Below, in pieces: positions 50,007-58,912 of a stretch of 60,913 nt of DNA. Position 1 is the first letter of the stretch; each line of letters opens with the position of its first letter. Both the position numbers and the translations under genes were made by a program. Origin of the DNA: Lentisphaeria bacterium (GTDB taxonomy: Bacteria; Verrucomicrobiota; Lentisphaeria; Victivallales; Victivallaceae). Below the pieces are notes generated by a model that saw only the letters and a list, made by a program, of their open reading frames with translations, did no database searches and had not been told where the DNA came from. The stretch is taken from assembly GCA_017508385.1 (NCBI GenBank), contig JAFVZB010000055.1, positions 1-60,913 of the forward strand. Direction: 5' to 3'.

Positions 50007-51830
50007 ATGAAAAAAATCCTTTTCAGGCTCCATCGGCAAGGCATCGTAAAAAGCGTCGAAGCGTGGCAGAAGCGCGGAGGCGAGCGTGCCATCATCATCA
50101 TTCTTGCGTTTATCATCGGAGCTCTGGCTGCGTGTGCGGCTGCTGTTCTGCACACGCTGGTTTCCAAACTTGACCAGCTCGGTCTTTTTATCAGTTCCAT
50201 ACAAATCGAAAACTCCCGGCCGTGGTACTGGATCGCCCTTACTGCACTCATTCCGCTTGCCGGTTTGCTGATATCGTTCATAATCCAGAAAACTCTCGGA
50301 GGCAGGCTTTACGCAAAAAGTCTGAGTCCGCTTATTCTTGCGCTGTACCGCCGGCGCAACAGTATTCCGTTCCGTGATTGTTTCACCCATTTGCTCTCAA
50401 GCGGATTTGCCGTGGGCTTCGGAGGCTCCGCAGGTCTCGAAGCTCCGAGCGTGCTTACCGGTGCCGCCATCGGTTCAAACACTTCCGCCCTGCTCGGCAT
50501 CGACCGCAAGCAGAGAAATCTGCTGATCGGCTGCGGTGCGGCAGGAGCTATTTCCGGCATCTTTTCAAGTCCTATCGGAGGCGTGCTTTTTGCCGTTGAG
50601 GTGCTGCTGCCTGAGTTCAGCGTTTCCTCGCTTGTGCCCATGCTGATATCCAGCGCAACGGCTATGGTGGTATCACGGCTCATCACCTCAGGACACAGTC
50701 CGCTCATGTTCGCCAACGACCAGGTATGGGTGGATAATGCCATTCCGTTTTACTTCCTGCTCGCCATTTACTGCGCTTTCATCGGAGTTTATGTCATAAG
50801 AACCGCTTCTGTACTAGGAGCAAAACTCAAAAGCAAGCTCCCCAACGCCAAGCATCGTGTGTTCATCGCAGGAGTTATTCTTTGTCTGATACTGTTTATT
50901 TTCCCGACACTCCGCGGTCAGGGTTACGCCGTCATCGAGATGCTGTTCAGGGGAGACACCCAATCTCTTTGCAGAACATCAGCCATTCTTCAATTTATTC
51001 CGGCACCGGTACTGCTAGGAGTCATTCTCACTGCCGGACTCCTGCTCAAAGTCATCGCTTCGGTGCTCACAGTTGAGGGTGGCGGAGACGGAGGTATCTT
51101 CGCTCCCAGCATGGTCATCGGAGCGTTTTCAGGCTTCACCTTCGCCCGTTTGATAAATCTGCTCGGATGGGTTCAGCTCTCCGAGGCAAACTTTGTCGTC
51201 GCAGGCATGTGCGGAGTATTCACTGCGGTAATGAAAGCTCCGCTCACGGGAATATTCCTCATTGCCGAAGTCACAGGAGGATACAGACTGCTGGTTCCGC
51301 TCATGATCGTTTCAGCGGCAAGCTGGTTCATTTCACGCATGATAGAACCTTACTCAATCTATCGAAAACCGCTGGCTGAAAGTCACCTGATGGTTGATGA
51401 CAAAGATCAGGCGATGCTCAAAAGAATTCCGGTACGTCTTGCTGTGAACACCGGGTTCCAGACACTTTCCATCGATGACACCGCCGCAAAAATCAACACA
51501 TTGCTTCAGGATGTCGGCAAACGTGAAAACATCTATCCCGTGCTCGACAGAGACGGTAGATTTTGCGGAATTGTCCGGCTGGAAAAAATTCTGACCGCCA
51601 TGCTCGACCCGGTTTTCTCCTCAACTCTCGTGGCTTACGACCTCATGGAAACTCCGAGAGGTGTTCTCTCGACCGATGATGATCTCGCCTGGGCGGTGGA
51701 AAATATGGAGCGGCACGATATGAAGGATTTACCCGTTGTCAACCGCCACGGCAGATTTGTCGGTTTTGTCTCTTACAATACTATTTTCCGAAAATACCGC
51801 AATCTGGTGAGAGAAACTGAAAGTTTCTGA
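50007..51830 (+). CDS. ClC-family chloride channel or transporter with CBS domains
   Basis: This 607-residue membrane protein has a ClC channel core. GFGGSAGLEAPSVLTGAAIG carries the gating-type Glu but reads GLEAP where the family usually has GREGP. VEGGGDGGIFAPSMVIGAFS is the second selectivity loop, and MCGVFTAVMKAPLTGIFLIA follows. About eleven hydrophobic segments precede two C-terminal CBS domains (about 480-600), which bind adenosine nucleotides. It moves chloride, possibly with proton antiport. GGAT is a weak ribosome site at 50007. No promoter was found in the short gap after the rpsA terminator. Confidence 0.9.
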   Translation: MKKILFRLHRQGIVKSVEAWQKRGGERAIIIILAFIIGALAACAAAVLHTLVSKLDQLGLFISSIQIENSRPWYWIALTALIPLAGLLISFIIQKTLGGRLYAKSLSPLILALYRRRNSIPFRDCFTHLLSSGFAVGFGGSAGLEAPSVLTGAAIGSNTSALLGIDRKQRNLLIGCGAAGAISGIFSSPIGGVLFAVEVLLPEFSVSSLVPMLISSATAMVVSRLITSGHSPLMFANDQVWVDNAIPFYFLLAIYCAFIGVYVIRTASVLGAKLKSKLPNAKHRVFIAGVILCLILFIFPTLRGQGYAVIEMLFRGDTQSLCRTSAILQFIPAPVLLGVILTAGLLLKVIASVLTVEGGGDGGIFAPSMVIGAFSGFTFARLINLLGWVQLSEANFVVAGMCGVFTAVMKAPLTGIFLIAEVTGGYRLLVPLMIVSAASWFISRMIEPYSIYRKPLAESHLMVDDKDQAMLKRIPVRLAVNTGFQTLSIDDTAAKINTLLQDVGKRENIYPVLDRDGRFCGIVRLEKILTAMLDPVFSSTLVAYDLMETPRGVLSTDDDLAWAVENMERHDMKDLPVVNRHGRFVGFVSYNTIFRKYRNLVRETESF

Positions 51831-51850
51831 GCTCAAATAAAAAAAATCAC

Positions 51851-51879
51851 TTGAAATCAGTGCACTTTCGTTGTATATT
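51851..51879 (+). promoter_or_regulatory. Predicted promoter of the SDR gene cluster
   Basis: TTGAAA (51851-51856) and TATATT (51874-51879) are 17 bases apart, 56 bases before the start codon. Confidence 0.6.
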
Positions 51880-51935
51880 TTTGACGGTTGATTATTTTTG
51901 TTCAACTTATACATTTTACGAAAGGAAATAACATC

Positions 51936-52691
51936 ATGTCAAAAACTGCATTGATCACAGGAGCCGGACGCGGAATCGGCGCAGGAATCGCAATCAAACT
52001 CGCCTCAGAAGGTTGGAATGTCGCTATTTGCGACCTCAAACCGATGGAAGACGGCAAAGCCCAGTGCGCTGAACTCGAAAAACAGTACGGCATCAAAGCT
52101 GATTATTTCCGCTGTGACATTTCCAAAACCGAAGAGCGTCAGAAACTCGTTGACGATGTTATCAGCGTTTTCGGCTCTCTCGAAGCCCTCATCAACAACG
52201 CCGGAGTCGCTCCCAAAGTGCGTGCCGATCTGCTCGAAATGAGCGAGGAAAGCTATGATTTCGTTACCGGAATCAACCTGCGCGGAAGTTTCTTCCTCAC
52301 CCAGCTGGTCTGCCGTCACTTCGCCGAGCGCAAATGCGGAACTGTCGTCAACATCGGCAGCTGCTCCGCAACCGTGGTCAGCACCAACCGTGGTGAGTAC
52401 TGCATTTCCAAAGCCGGTGTCGCCATGTGCACCAAGCTCTTCGCCGCCAGAATGGCTGAGTTCGGAGTCAGCGTTTATGAGATCCGTCCCGGCGTCATCA
52501 TGACCGAAATGACCAGCGTGGTCAAGGATAAATACGACAAGCTCATCGCTGAGGGTCTCACCCTGCAGCCCCGCTGGGGTTATCCCGAGGATATCGCCAA
52601 GACCGTTGCCATGATGCTGCGCGGTGATATCGGCTACTCGACCGGTCAGGTCATCGATGTCGATGGCGGAATGAACATTCAGAGACTTTAA
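51936..52691 (+). CDS. Short-chain dehydrogenase/reductase (FabG-like)
   Basis: This 251-residue cytoplasmic NAD(P)-dependent oxidoreductase has TGAGRGIG (cofactor loop), INNAGVAP, catalytic Ser in NIGSCSATV, and YCISKAG with the Tyr-Lys pair. It ends STGQVIDVDGGMNIQRL as SDRs do. FabG-like sequence does not prove a fatty acid role: it heads a cluster with a flavoprotein, an Old-Yellow-Enzyme-like protein and a ThuA-like protein, so it probably oxidises or reduces a hydroxyl of a special substrate. AAAGGAAAT precedes the ATG at 51936. The frame start at 51888 is too early for the promoter. Confidence 0.92.
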   Translation: MSKTALITGAGRGIGAGIAIKLASEGWNVAICDLKPMEDGKAQCAELEKQYGIKADYFRCDISKTEERQKLVDDVISVFGSLEALINNAGVAPKVRADLLEMSEESYDFVTGINLRGSFFLTQLVCRHFAERKCGTVVNIGSCSATVVSTNRGEYCISKAGVAMCTKLFAARMAEFGVSVYEIRPGVIMTEMTSVVKDKYDKLIAEGLTLQPRWGYPEDIAKTVAMMLRGDIGYSTGQVIDVDGGMNIQRL

Positions 52692-52706
52692 GGGAAATAA
52701 TTATCT

Positions 52707-54563
52707 ATGAAAAAAGTCAATACTCTGGTCATCGGTACCGGTGCTTCAGGTCTTGCCGCTGCGCTCAGACTTCACGCTGAAGGAGTTACCGATCTTCTGG
52801 TCGTTTCAGAGGGTCTCAACCGCGGAACTTCCATCAACACCGGCAGTGATAAACAGACCTATTACAAACTCGGAATTTACGGCTCTGAGCCGGATGCTCC
52901 TGAGTTGATGGCGACCTCTTACTATGAAAACGGTGCGGCTCACGGAGATGTGGCTCTGGTCGAATCTTCGATGTCTCTGCGCTGTTTCATGAATCTGGTC
53001 AACCTCGGAGTTCCGTTCCCGAGCGACCACCTCGGTCAATTCATCGGCTACAAAACTGACCACGACCCCAAACGCCGTGCCACCAGCTGCGGTCCGTACA
53101 CCAGCAAAGAGATGTGTCTTGCCCTTATCCGTGCGGTGAAAGCCGCAGGTATCACTGTGTGGGAAAAACGCACTGTCGCCGAACTCATCACCGTTGACAA
53201 CCGTGCCGCAGGTGCAATCATTTTCGATAACACCAGTGAGCGTTTTGAAACTGTTCTTGCCGAAAACACTGTATTCGCCGTCGGCGGTCCGGGCGGACTC
53301 TACTCTCAGAGCGTTTACCCCGTCGGACACACCGGCGCCATCGGTCTTGCTCTCAAGCGCGGCGCAAAGGCTCAGGGACTGCCCGAGTCTCAGTTCGGAC
53401 TTGCTTCAATCAAGTTCCGCTGGAACGTTTCCGGAACCTATATGCAGGTTCTCCCCCGCTTTATTTCCACCGATCAGGATGGAAACGATGCCCGTGAGTT
53501 TCTGCGTGACCACTTCGGCAGCGACAACGGTCTTTTGAACACTATGGTGTTCCTCAAGGGATATCAGTGGCCCTTCGATGTCCGCAAAGCTCCCGAGGGC
53601 TCTTCGATCATCGACCTGCTCGTTCACAAAGAGACTGCGGAAAAGGGACGCCGTGTCTGGCTCGATTTCCGCAGCAATCCCGAGGGTCTCGACTTCAACG
53701 CTCTCTCTGAAGAGGCGCACACCTATCTCGAGCGTTCCGGAGCTCTCTTCGGCACTCCGCTCGAGCGTCTCGAAAAGATGAACCCCGGAGCTATCGAACT
53801 CTATCGTGACCACAACATCGACCTCGCCACTGAGCCGCTGGAAATCGCAGTCTGCGCTCAGCACAACAACGGCGGTCTTACCGGAGACATCTGGTATCAG
53901 TCACCCAACATCAAAAACCTCTTCCCCATCGGAGAGGTCAACGGCTCTCACGGAGTCACCCGTCCGGGCGGAACTGCTCTCAATGCAGGTCAGGTCGGAG
54001 CTTTCCGCTGTGCCGAGTACATCGCCAAGATGTGCCAGACCGAGACTCTCGATACCGATGCTGCCGAGAAAGAGGCTGCCAAACTCATGGAATCCCTGGT
54101 CAAAAAACTCAACGGAAAACGTGACTGGCTGGCTGACCGCAAGGAGCTCCAGAACCGCATGACTCTCAATGCCGGACATCTGCGCTGCCCCGCAACTCTC
54201 GACAAGGCTCTGCGTGAGGCAAAGAGTCTGGTGCTCAAAATGGAAGAAGAGGGTTATCCCTTCTCAGCAGGTGAGCACGGACTCATCAACTTCCAGCTGG
54301 CATTCGCCCACTGGGGATATCTCTCAGCTATTAAGTTCCAGGCTGATGCCGGAGTCGGCAGCCGCGGTTCGGGTGCTATCATTGACGGGAATGGTAAAAT
54401 CATGCCGGAAAATCCCGAATTCCGCAAAAAGGTGCTCGAGACCTGCTTTGAAGATGGCGACTTCACCCACCGCTGGGTCGATTGCCGTCCTATTCCTCAC
54501 GAGGATGGATGGTTCGAGACCATCTGGGCTGAGTACCGCAACAAAGAGGTTTACAGCAAGTAA
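52707..54563 (+). CDS. FAD-dependent oxidoreductase, fumarate reductase-like flavoprotein
   Basis: This 618-residue protein has an N-terminal FAD-binding Rossmann motif (LVIGTGASGLAAALRLHAEG) and the C-terminal FAD contact GVTRPGGTALNAGQVGAFRC. A middle block (CAQHNNGGLTGDIWYQS, then LFPIGEVNGSHG) matches the fumarate reductase/succinate dehydrogenase flavoprotein superfamily. No signal peptide, heme motif or iron-sulfur partner gene is present, so it is not a respiratory complex subunit. It more likely reduces or desaturates a small cytoplasmic substrate. It is 15 bases downstream of the SDR gene. Substrate unknown. Confidence 0.83.
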   Translation: MKKVNTLVIGTGASGLAAALRLHAEGVTDLLVVSEGLNRGTSINTGSDKQTYYKLGIYGSEPDAPELMATSYYENGAAHGDVALVESSMSLRCFMNLVNLGVPFPSDHLGQFIGYKTDHDPKRRATSCGPYTSKEMCLALIRAVKAAGITVWEKRTVAELITVDNRAAGAIIFDNTSERFETVLAENTVFAVGGPGGLYSQSVYPVGHTGAIGLALKRGAKAQGLPESQFGLASIKFRWNVSGTYMQVLPRFISTDQDGNDAREFLRDHFGSDNGLLNTMVFLKGYQWPFDVRKAPEGSSIIDLLVHKETAEKGRRVWLDFRSNPEGLDFNALSEEAHTYLERSGALFGTPLERLEKMNPGAIELYRDHNIDLATEPLEIAVCAQHNNGGLTGDIWYQSPNIKNLFPIGEVNGSHGVTRPGGTALNAGQVGAFRCAEYIAKMCQTETLDTDAAEKEAAKLMESLVKKLNGKRDWLADRKELQNRMTLNAGHLRCPATLDKALREAKSLVLKMEEEGYPFSAGEHGLINFQLAFAHWGYLSAIKFQADAGVGSRGSGAIIDGNGKIMPENPEFRKKVLETCFEDGDFTHRWVDCRPIPHEDGWFETIWAEYRNKEVYSK

Positions 54564-54584
54564 CTTGCAATAGTTTACAACAAT

Positions 54585-54606
54585 ACGCCGTCAATACAGA
54601 CGGCGT
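54585..54606 (+). other. Intercistronic hairpin
   Basis: ACGCCGTC (54585-54592) and GACGGCGT (54599-54606) form a perfect stem around AATACA, in the gap between the flavoprotein and OYE-like genes. No T-run follows, so it probably tunes RNA stability rather than ending transcription. Confidence 0.55.
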
Positions 54607-54633
54607 GTTCATTAAAATATAAAAGGTACAAAA

Positions 54634-56094
54634 ATGAATTATCCGCGTATTCCGTCATTCAAAACGGCGGCAAGTTTCAGAGAACACCTCAAGGAAATCG
54701 GTGCGAACATCGAACTTGATGATGAGATCCTCAGCGCCAAAGATTCTCCGCTGGCTCAGAGCATTTCTTATCACGGTCACAACATCGGAAACCGCTGGTG
54801 TGTTCTGCCCATGGAAGGATGGGATTGTCTGCCTAACGGTGCTCCCAGTGAGTACACCCGCCGCCGCTGGATGAATTTCGCCACCAGCGGTGCCAAACTG
54901 CTCTTCGGATGTGAGGCTTGCGCCGTGATGAAAACCGGAAAGAGCAACACCCGCCAGCTGATGCTCACCGAGGAAACTTTCGATGCCATAAAACAGCTCC
55001 GTGAGGATATGGTCAAAGCTCACGCCGAAAAGTTCGGCACTGCCGACGACCTTTACATCGGCTTGCAGCTCACCCACTCAGGACGTTACAGCCATCCCAA
55101 CGATGATGCCAAACTGGAATCAGTGACCGCTTATGAGCATCCGCTTCTGGATGAGAGATTTCACTGCAACGCCTCCAATGTGGTCAAAGATGAGGATATT
55201 CCGGAAATCGTTGCCCACTACGGCAAAGCGGCAAAGCTTGCTCAGAAAGCCGGTTTCGATTTCGTGGATATCAAGGTTGCTCACGGCTATCTCGGTCATG
55301 AGTTTCTCAGCGCATTCACCCGTCCGGGCAAGTACGGCGGCAGTTTCGAGAACCGCACCCGCTTCTTCAGGGAAATCGTCGAAGAGGTCAAAAAACAGGC
55401 TCCGGGGCTTGAGCTGGGTATGCGTTTTTCGATTTTCGACTGCATTCCGTTTGAACCCGGCAAAGACCGTGTCGGTATTCCAATGGAAAGAGGCGATGTC
55501 AAAGTCGGAAACTACAAGTACGCTTTCGGCGGTGACGGAACCGGTCTCGGTTATGATTTGACCGAACCCATCAAGTTCCTCGAGCTGGCTTCGAGTCTCG
55601 GAGTTGAACTCATCTGCACCACGGTTTGCAGTCCGTACTACAACCCGCACTTCCAGAGACCGGCATACTATCCGGTTTCAGACGGCTATCTGCCTCCGGA
55701 AGAGCCCATTCTCGGTGCTGCCCGTCAAATCAACGCTCTGGCTGAGGTCAAAAAGCATTTCAAAAACAGCAATATGCTCTTCATCGGAGCCGGTTACACC
55801 TGTCTTCAGGAGTATCTGGTAAACGTCGGTCAGGCGGCTGTACGCAAGGAGATCGTTGATTTCGTCGGCTACGGACGTCTCGTGCTCTCTTATCCGGAAA
55901 TCGTGGCGGATACCCTCTCGGGTCAGCCGCTCAACACCCGCCGCATCTGCCGTACTTTCGGTGACTGCACCACGGCTCCGCGCAACGGACTTATTTCCGG
56001 ATGTTATCCGCTCGATGACCACTACAAGTGTCTTCCTGAGTGCGATAAACTCAAGTGTTACAAACAGCAGATCAAAGAGAAGTTTGCAAAATGA
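54634..56094 (+). CDS. NADH:flavin oxidoreductase, Old Yellow Enzyme-like
   Basis: This 486-residue protein has the FMN-binding TIM-barrel of the Old Yellow Enzyme family: RWCVLPMEGWDCLPNGAPSE, IGLQLTHSGRYSHPND, FDFVDIKVAHGYLGHEFLSA, FTRPGKYGGSFENRTRFFRE and DFVGYGRLVLSYPEIVADTL. The second FAD/NAD domain of dienoyl-CoA-reductase types is missing. The C-terminus is rich in cysteine (CRTFGDCTTAPRNGLISGCY and two later Cys), different from the usual 4Fe-4S spacing. It should reduce an activated double bond, or run in reverse. An AAAAGGTA site lies before the ATG at 54634. It overlaps the ThuA-like gene. Confidence 0.85.
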   Translation: MNYPRIPSFKTAASFREHLKEIGANIELDDEILSAKDSPLAQSISYHGHNIGNRWCVLPMEGWDCLPNGAPSEYTRRRWMNFATSGAKLLFGCEACAVMKTGKSNTRQLMLTEETFDAIKQLREDMVKAHAEKFGTADDLYIGLQLTHSGRYSHPNDDAKLESVTAYEHPLLDERFHCNASNVVKDEDIPEIVAHYGKAAKLAQKAGFDFVDIKVAHGYLGHEFLSAFTRPGKYGGSFENRTRFFREIVEEVKKQAPGLELGMRFSIFDCIPFEPGKDRVGIPMERGDVKVGNYKYAFGGDGTGLGYDLTEPIKFLELASSLGVELICTTVCSPYYNPHFQRPAYYPVSDGYLPPEEPILGAARQINALAEVKKHFKNSNMLFIGAGYTCLQEYLVNVGQAAVRKEIVDFVGYGRLVLSYPEIVADTLSGQPLNTRRICRTFGDCTTAPRNGLISGCYPLDDHYKCLPECDKLKCYKQQIKEKFAK

Positions 56095-56747
56095 AGTTAT
56101 TCGTAGCAGACGACCACTACAAGGCTTTTCCCGGACGCAATCAGTATGAGTGCATAAGCGGCACTTACAGCGATATGATATTCCGGGAAAACGATTGGAG
56201 TGTCTTTACCGAATTCGACCTTGCCAAAGAGTGTGACTTGCTCATCCTCAACATGATCGCAGACACCTGCGGACTCCCCGTTCCGACTCCGGAACAGGCT
56301 GAGGCGGTCAAACGCTATCTTGAAACCGGAAAAAATCTTCTGCTGCTCCACGGAGCAAGCTCGGCTTTCTGGCCATATGAGTGGTACAGAAAACTGGTCG
56401 GTATCCGATGGGTACGCGGCAAAGACCCCGATGGAGTCGAAGCAAGTTTTCACCCCAAAGAGCCCTACTGCGTCAAGGTGGCGAAGGTGCGTCACGAGCT
56501 GGCAGAAAAGCTCGTCGAGATGGATTTCACCATTGAGGATGAGATTTACTGCTCGCTCGAACAGGTGACTCCGATCACCACGCTGATGGAAACCACCATA
56601 TCGCTCGGAACATCTCCGCAGTGCACTGAGTCATTCACTCCGTGGGGCGGAAAAGTCATCAACTTCCTGCCCGGACACCGCTGTGAAGTCACCCGTGATG
56701 AGCGGCTTATCGCCAACTTGAAAACTCTTATCGACTATCTCAGTTGA
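56091..56747 (+). CDS. ThuA-like domain protein
   Basis: This 218-residue cytoplasmic protein resembles the ThuA (trehalose utilisation) family, a class I glutamine-amidotransferase-like fold: LFVADDHYKAFPG, then EQAEAVKRYLETGKNLLLLH, LLHGASSAFWPYEWYRKLVG, and PWGGKVINFLPGHRC near the end. ThuA proteins act with dehydrogenases on 3-keto sugars in some bacteria, though the reaction is not settled. The ATG at 56091 overlaps the OYE-like stop codon as ATGA, so translation is coupled; an upstream frame start was rejected. Confidence 0.78.
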   Translation: MKLFVADDHYKAFPGRNQYECISGTYSDMIFRENDWSVFTEFDLAKECDLLILNMIADTCGLPVPTPEQAEAVKRYLETGKNLLLLHGASSAFWPYEWYRKLVGIRWVRGKDPDGVEASFHPKEPYCVKVAKVRHELAEKLVEMDFTIEDEIYCSLEQVTPITTLMETTISLGTSPQCTESFTPWGGKVINFLPGHRCEVTRDERLIANLKTLIDYLS

Positions 56748-56771
56748 TAATCTGTTTTTCCGGAGTTCAGC

Positions 56772-58910
56772 GTGCAGCAGGAAAATCAGGAAAAAACACG
56801 GATATGCGGCGAAGTCGTACATATCCGTTTTGAAAACTCCAACACCGGCTTTGCCGTCATCACCCTCGATACCGATGACGGCAAACGCCACTGTGTCTGC
56901 GGCAATCTCGCCGGACTCGATATCGGAAACCTCATCGAAGTTGACGGCAAATTTGAACTCGATGAAAAATTCGGCAGGCAGTTCAGAGCTGAAACATTCC
57001 GTCCGATACTGCCCGCTTCTGCCGAGGGTATTAAAAAATATCTCATTGCAGGAGTAAGCGGAATAGGTCCTAAAACTGCTGCGCTCATCGTTGATGCTTT
57101 CGGCAAAGATACGGTAAAAATTCTCGACAACTATCCGTCACGCCTCAGAGAAGTCAAGGGCATCGGCAGGCACAAAGCCGACATGGTGATTACCGCATGG
57201 AAAGAGGGTGCGGCAAAGCGGGACAGCATGATTTTTTTGCAGGGTCTCGGAATAACTCCGGCATACTGCGCCAAACTCTTCCGCAAATACGGAGAGCGTG
57301 CCGCGCAGGTGGTCAAAAACAATCCGTTCAGGCTCGCCGAGGAGATAGAGGGAATCGGTTTTCTCAAAGCCGATATGATCGCCAATCAGATGGGATTCGC
57401 TCCTGACTCGACGGCACGGCTCACTGCCGCCGTCACTTTTATACTCAACTCCGCCGTTTCAGCAGGTCACTGCGGACTGCCTGAAGATGAGTTATGCCGC
57501 CGCACCTGCGAGCTTACCAAGCAATATCCCGAAAAAGTCAGAGAGGGTATTGCCAATGCCGTTTTACGCAATCTCGCTGTTGACCGCAACGGATTTTTTT
57601 CTCCGCCCAGACTCGCCAGAGCCGAAGAGGAGCTGCCGGGGCTGCTGAAAAAACTTATATCTGCTCCAAGCCATCCGGGAAAAATGTTGACTCAGGAGGC
57701 GGGCAAATTCAAATGGGCAGAGTGTCAGAAACAGGCGGTAGAAGAGGTGACACGCTCGGCTCTTTCCATCATTACCGGAGGTCCCGGTGTCGGTAAAACC
57801 ACCGTCATCAGAGAAATAGTTTCCCGGGCGAAAAAGGCAAAACTGCGCATCGCCCTCACCTCCCCTACCGGACGTGCCGCCAAGCGCATGACTCAGGCGA
57901 CCGGGTACGAGGCAAAGACTATCCACCGCCTGCTGATGTTCGACCCGGCGTGCAACGGATTTTCTCTTGACGAAAATAATCCCATTGAGTGCGATATACT
58001 CATAGCCGATGAGATTTCCATGCTGGATACCTCGATCGCTCACGCACTCTTCAAAGCGATAGCTCCGGGAACGACGGTCGTCCTGGTTGGGGATGCCGAC
58101 CAGCTGCCCCCGGTGGGACCGGGCAGGTTCTTTTCTGACTTGATAAACTCCGGAAAAGTTCCCGTCACCCGCTTGAATCAGGTATTCCGTCAATCCTCCG
58201 GCAGCCGTATCATCGAGGCGGCGCACCTCGTCAACTCAGGAAGAGTTCCGCAACGCTACCAGGATAAAGATTGCGACTTTTTCTGGATAAGGCAGGACGA
58301 CCCCGAAAAGGCTCTGGAGATGATGCAGAAACTCGTTCTGGAAAGAATTCCGGAAAAGTTCGGTTTTGACCCTGTAAATGAAATTCAGGTGCTCACTCCC
58401 ATGAACCGCGGAGTTTGCGGAACAATGAACATAAACGACATCCTCAGCAGCAAACTCAATCCCGGAAACGGAGACGGCAAGCTCGAATACGGCGACCGGA
58501 AAATCTGTCCCGGTGACAAAATCATGCAGACCAAAAACAACTACGACAAGGGCGTTTTCAACGGAGATTTCGGAGTCGTCATTGAGACCGATGACCAGAA
58601 GGGCGTGTTCAAAGTTCTCTACGACGATGATAAAGTTGTCGAATATTTCCGTGATGAGATGGATGAGATATCAAAAGCCTACGCCATCACCGTTCACAAA
58701 TCTCAGGGCAGTGAGTTTCCGGCGGTGGTGATGCTGCTGCTCAATCAGCATTACATGATGCTCCAGAAAAATCTGCTCTACACTGCCATGACCAGAGCCA
58801 AAAAGCTGCTGGTGCTCATCGGAGGCGAAAAGTCAATAGAAATGGCGGTGCGCAACGTCAGAACCGAAGTGAGGTACACGCTCTTTCCTGAGCTGCTCAA
58901 AAATATGTGA
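56772..58910 (+). CDS. recD2: RecD-like DNA helicase (RecD2)
   Basis: This 712-residue 5'-3' helicase of the RecD2 type works without RecBC. It has an N-terminal OB-like region (about 10-80), helix-hairpin-helix segments (VSGIGPKT, VKGIGRHK, IEGIGFLK), Walker A GGPGVGKT at 336-343, ADEIS, the motif VLVGDADQLPPVGPGRF and ITVHKSQGSEFPAVV (motifs V-VI). Length is normal. The start is a GTG at 56772 after GGAG with six bases between. It lies 24 bases after the ThuA-like gene, so it is probably the last gene of that transcript although its job in DNA repair seems unrelated. Confidence 0.95.
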   Translation: MQQENQEKTRICGEVVHIRFENSNTGFAVITLDTDDGKRHCVCGNLAGLDIGNLIEVDGKFELDEKFGRQFRAETFRPILPASAEGIKKYLIAGVSGIGPKTAALIVDAFGKDTVKILDNYPSRLREVKGIGRHKADMVITAWKEGAAKRDSMIFLQGLGITPAYCAKLFRKYGERAAQVVKNNPFRLAEEIEGIGFLKADMIANQMGFAPDSTARLTAAVTFILNSAVSAGHCGLPEDELCRRTCELTKQYPEKVREGIANAVLRNLAVDRNGFFSPPRLARAEEELPGLLKKLISAPSHPGKMLTQEAGKFKWAECQKQAVEEVTRSALSIITGGPGVGKTTVIREIVSRAKKAKLRIALTSPTGRAAKRMTQATGYEAKTIHRLLMFDPACNGFSLDENNPIECDILIADEISMLDTSIAHALFKAIAPGTTVVLVGDADQLPPVGPGRFFSDLINSGKVPVTRLNQVFRQSSGSRIIEAAHLVNSGRVPQRYQDKDCDFFWIRQDDPEKALEMMQKLVLERIPEKFGFDPVNEIQVLTPMNRGVCGTMNINDILSSKLNPGNGDGKLEYGDRKICPGDKIMQTKNNYDKGVFNGDFGVVIETDDQKGVFKVLYDDDKVVEYFRDEMDEISKAYAITVHKSQGSEFPAVVMLLLNQHYMMLQKNLLYTAMTRAKKLLVLIGGEKSIEMAVRNVRTEVRYTLFPELLKNM

Positions 58911-58912
58911 GC

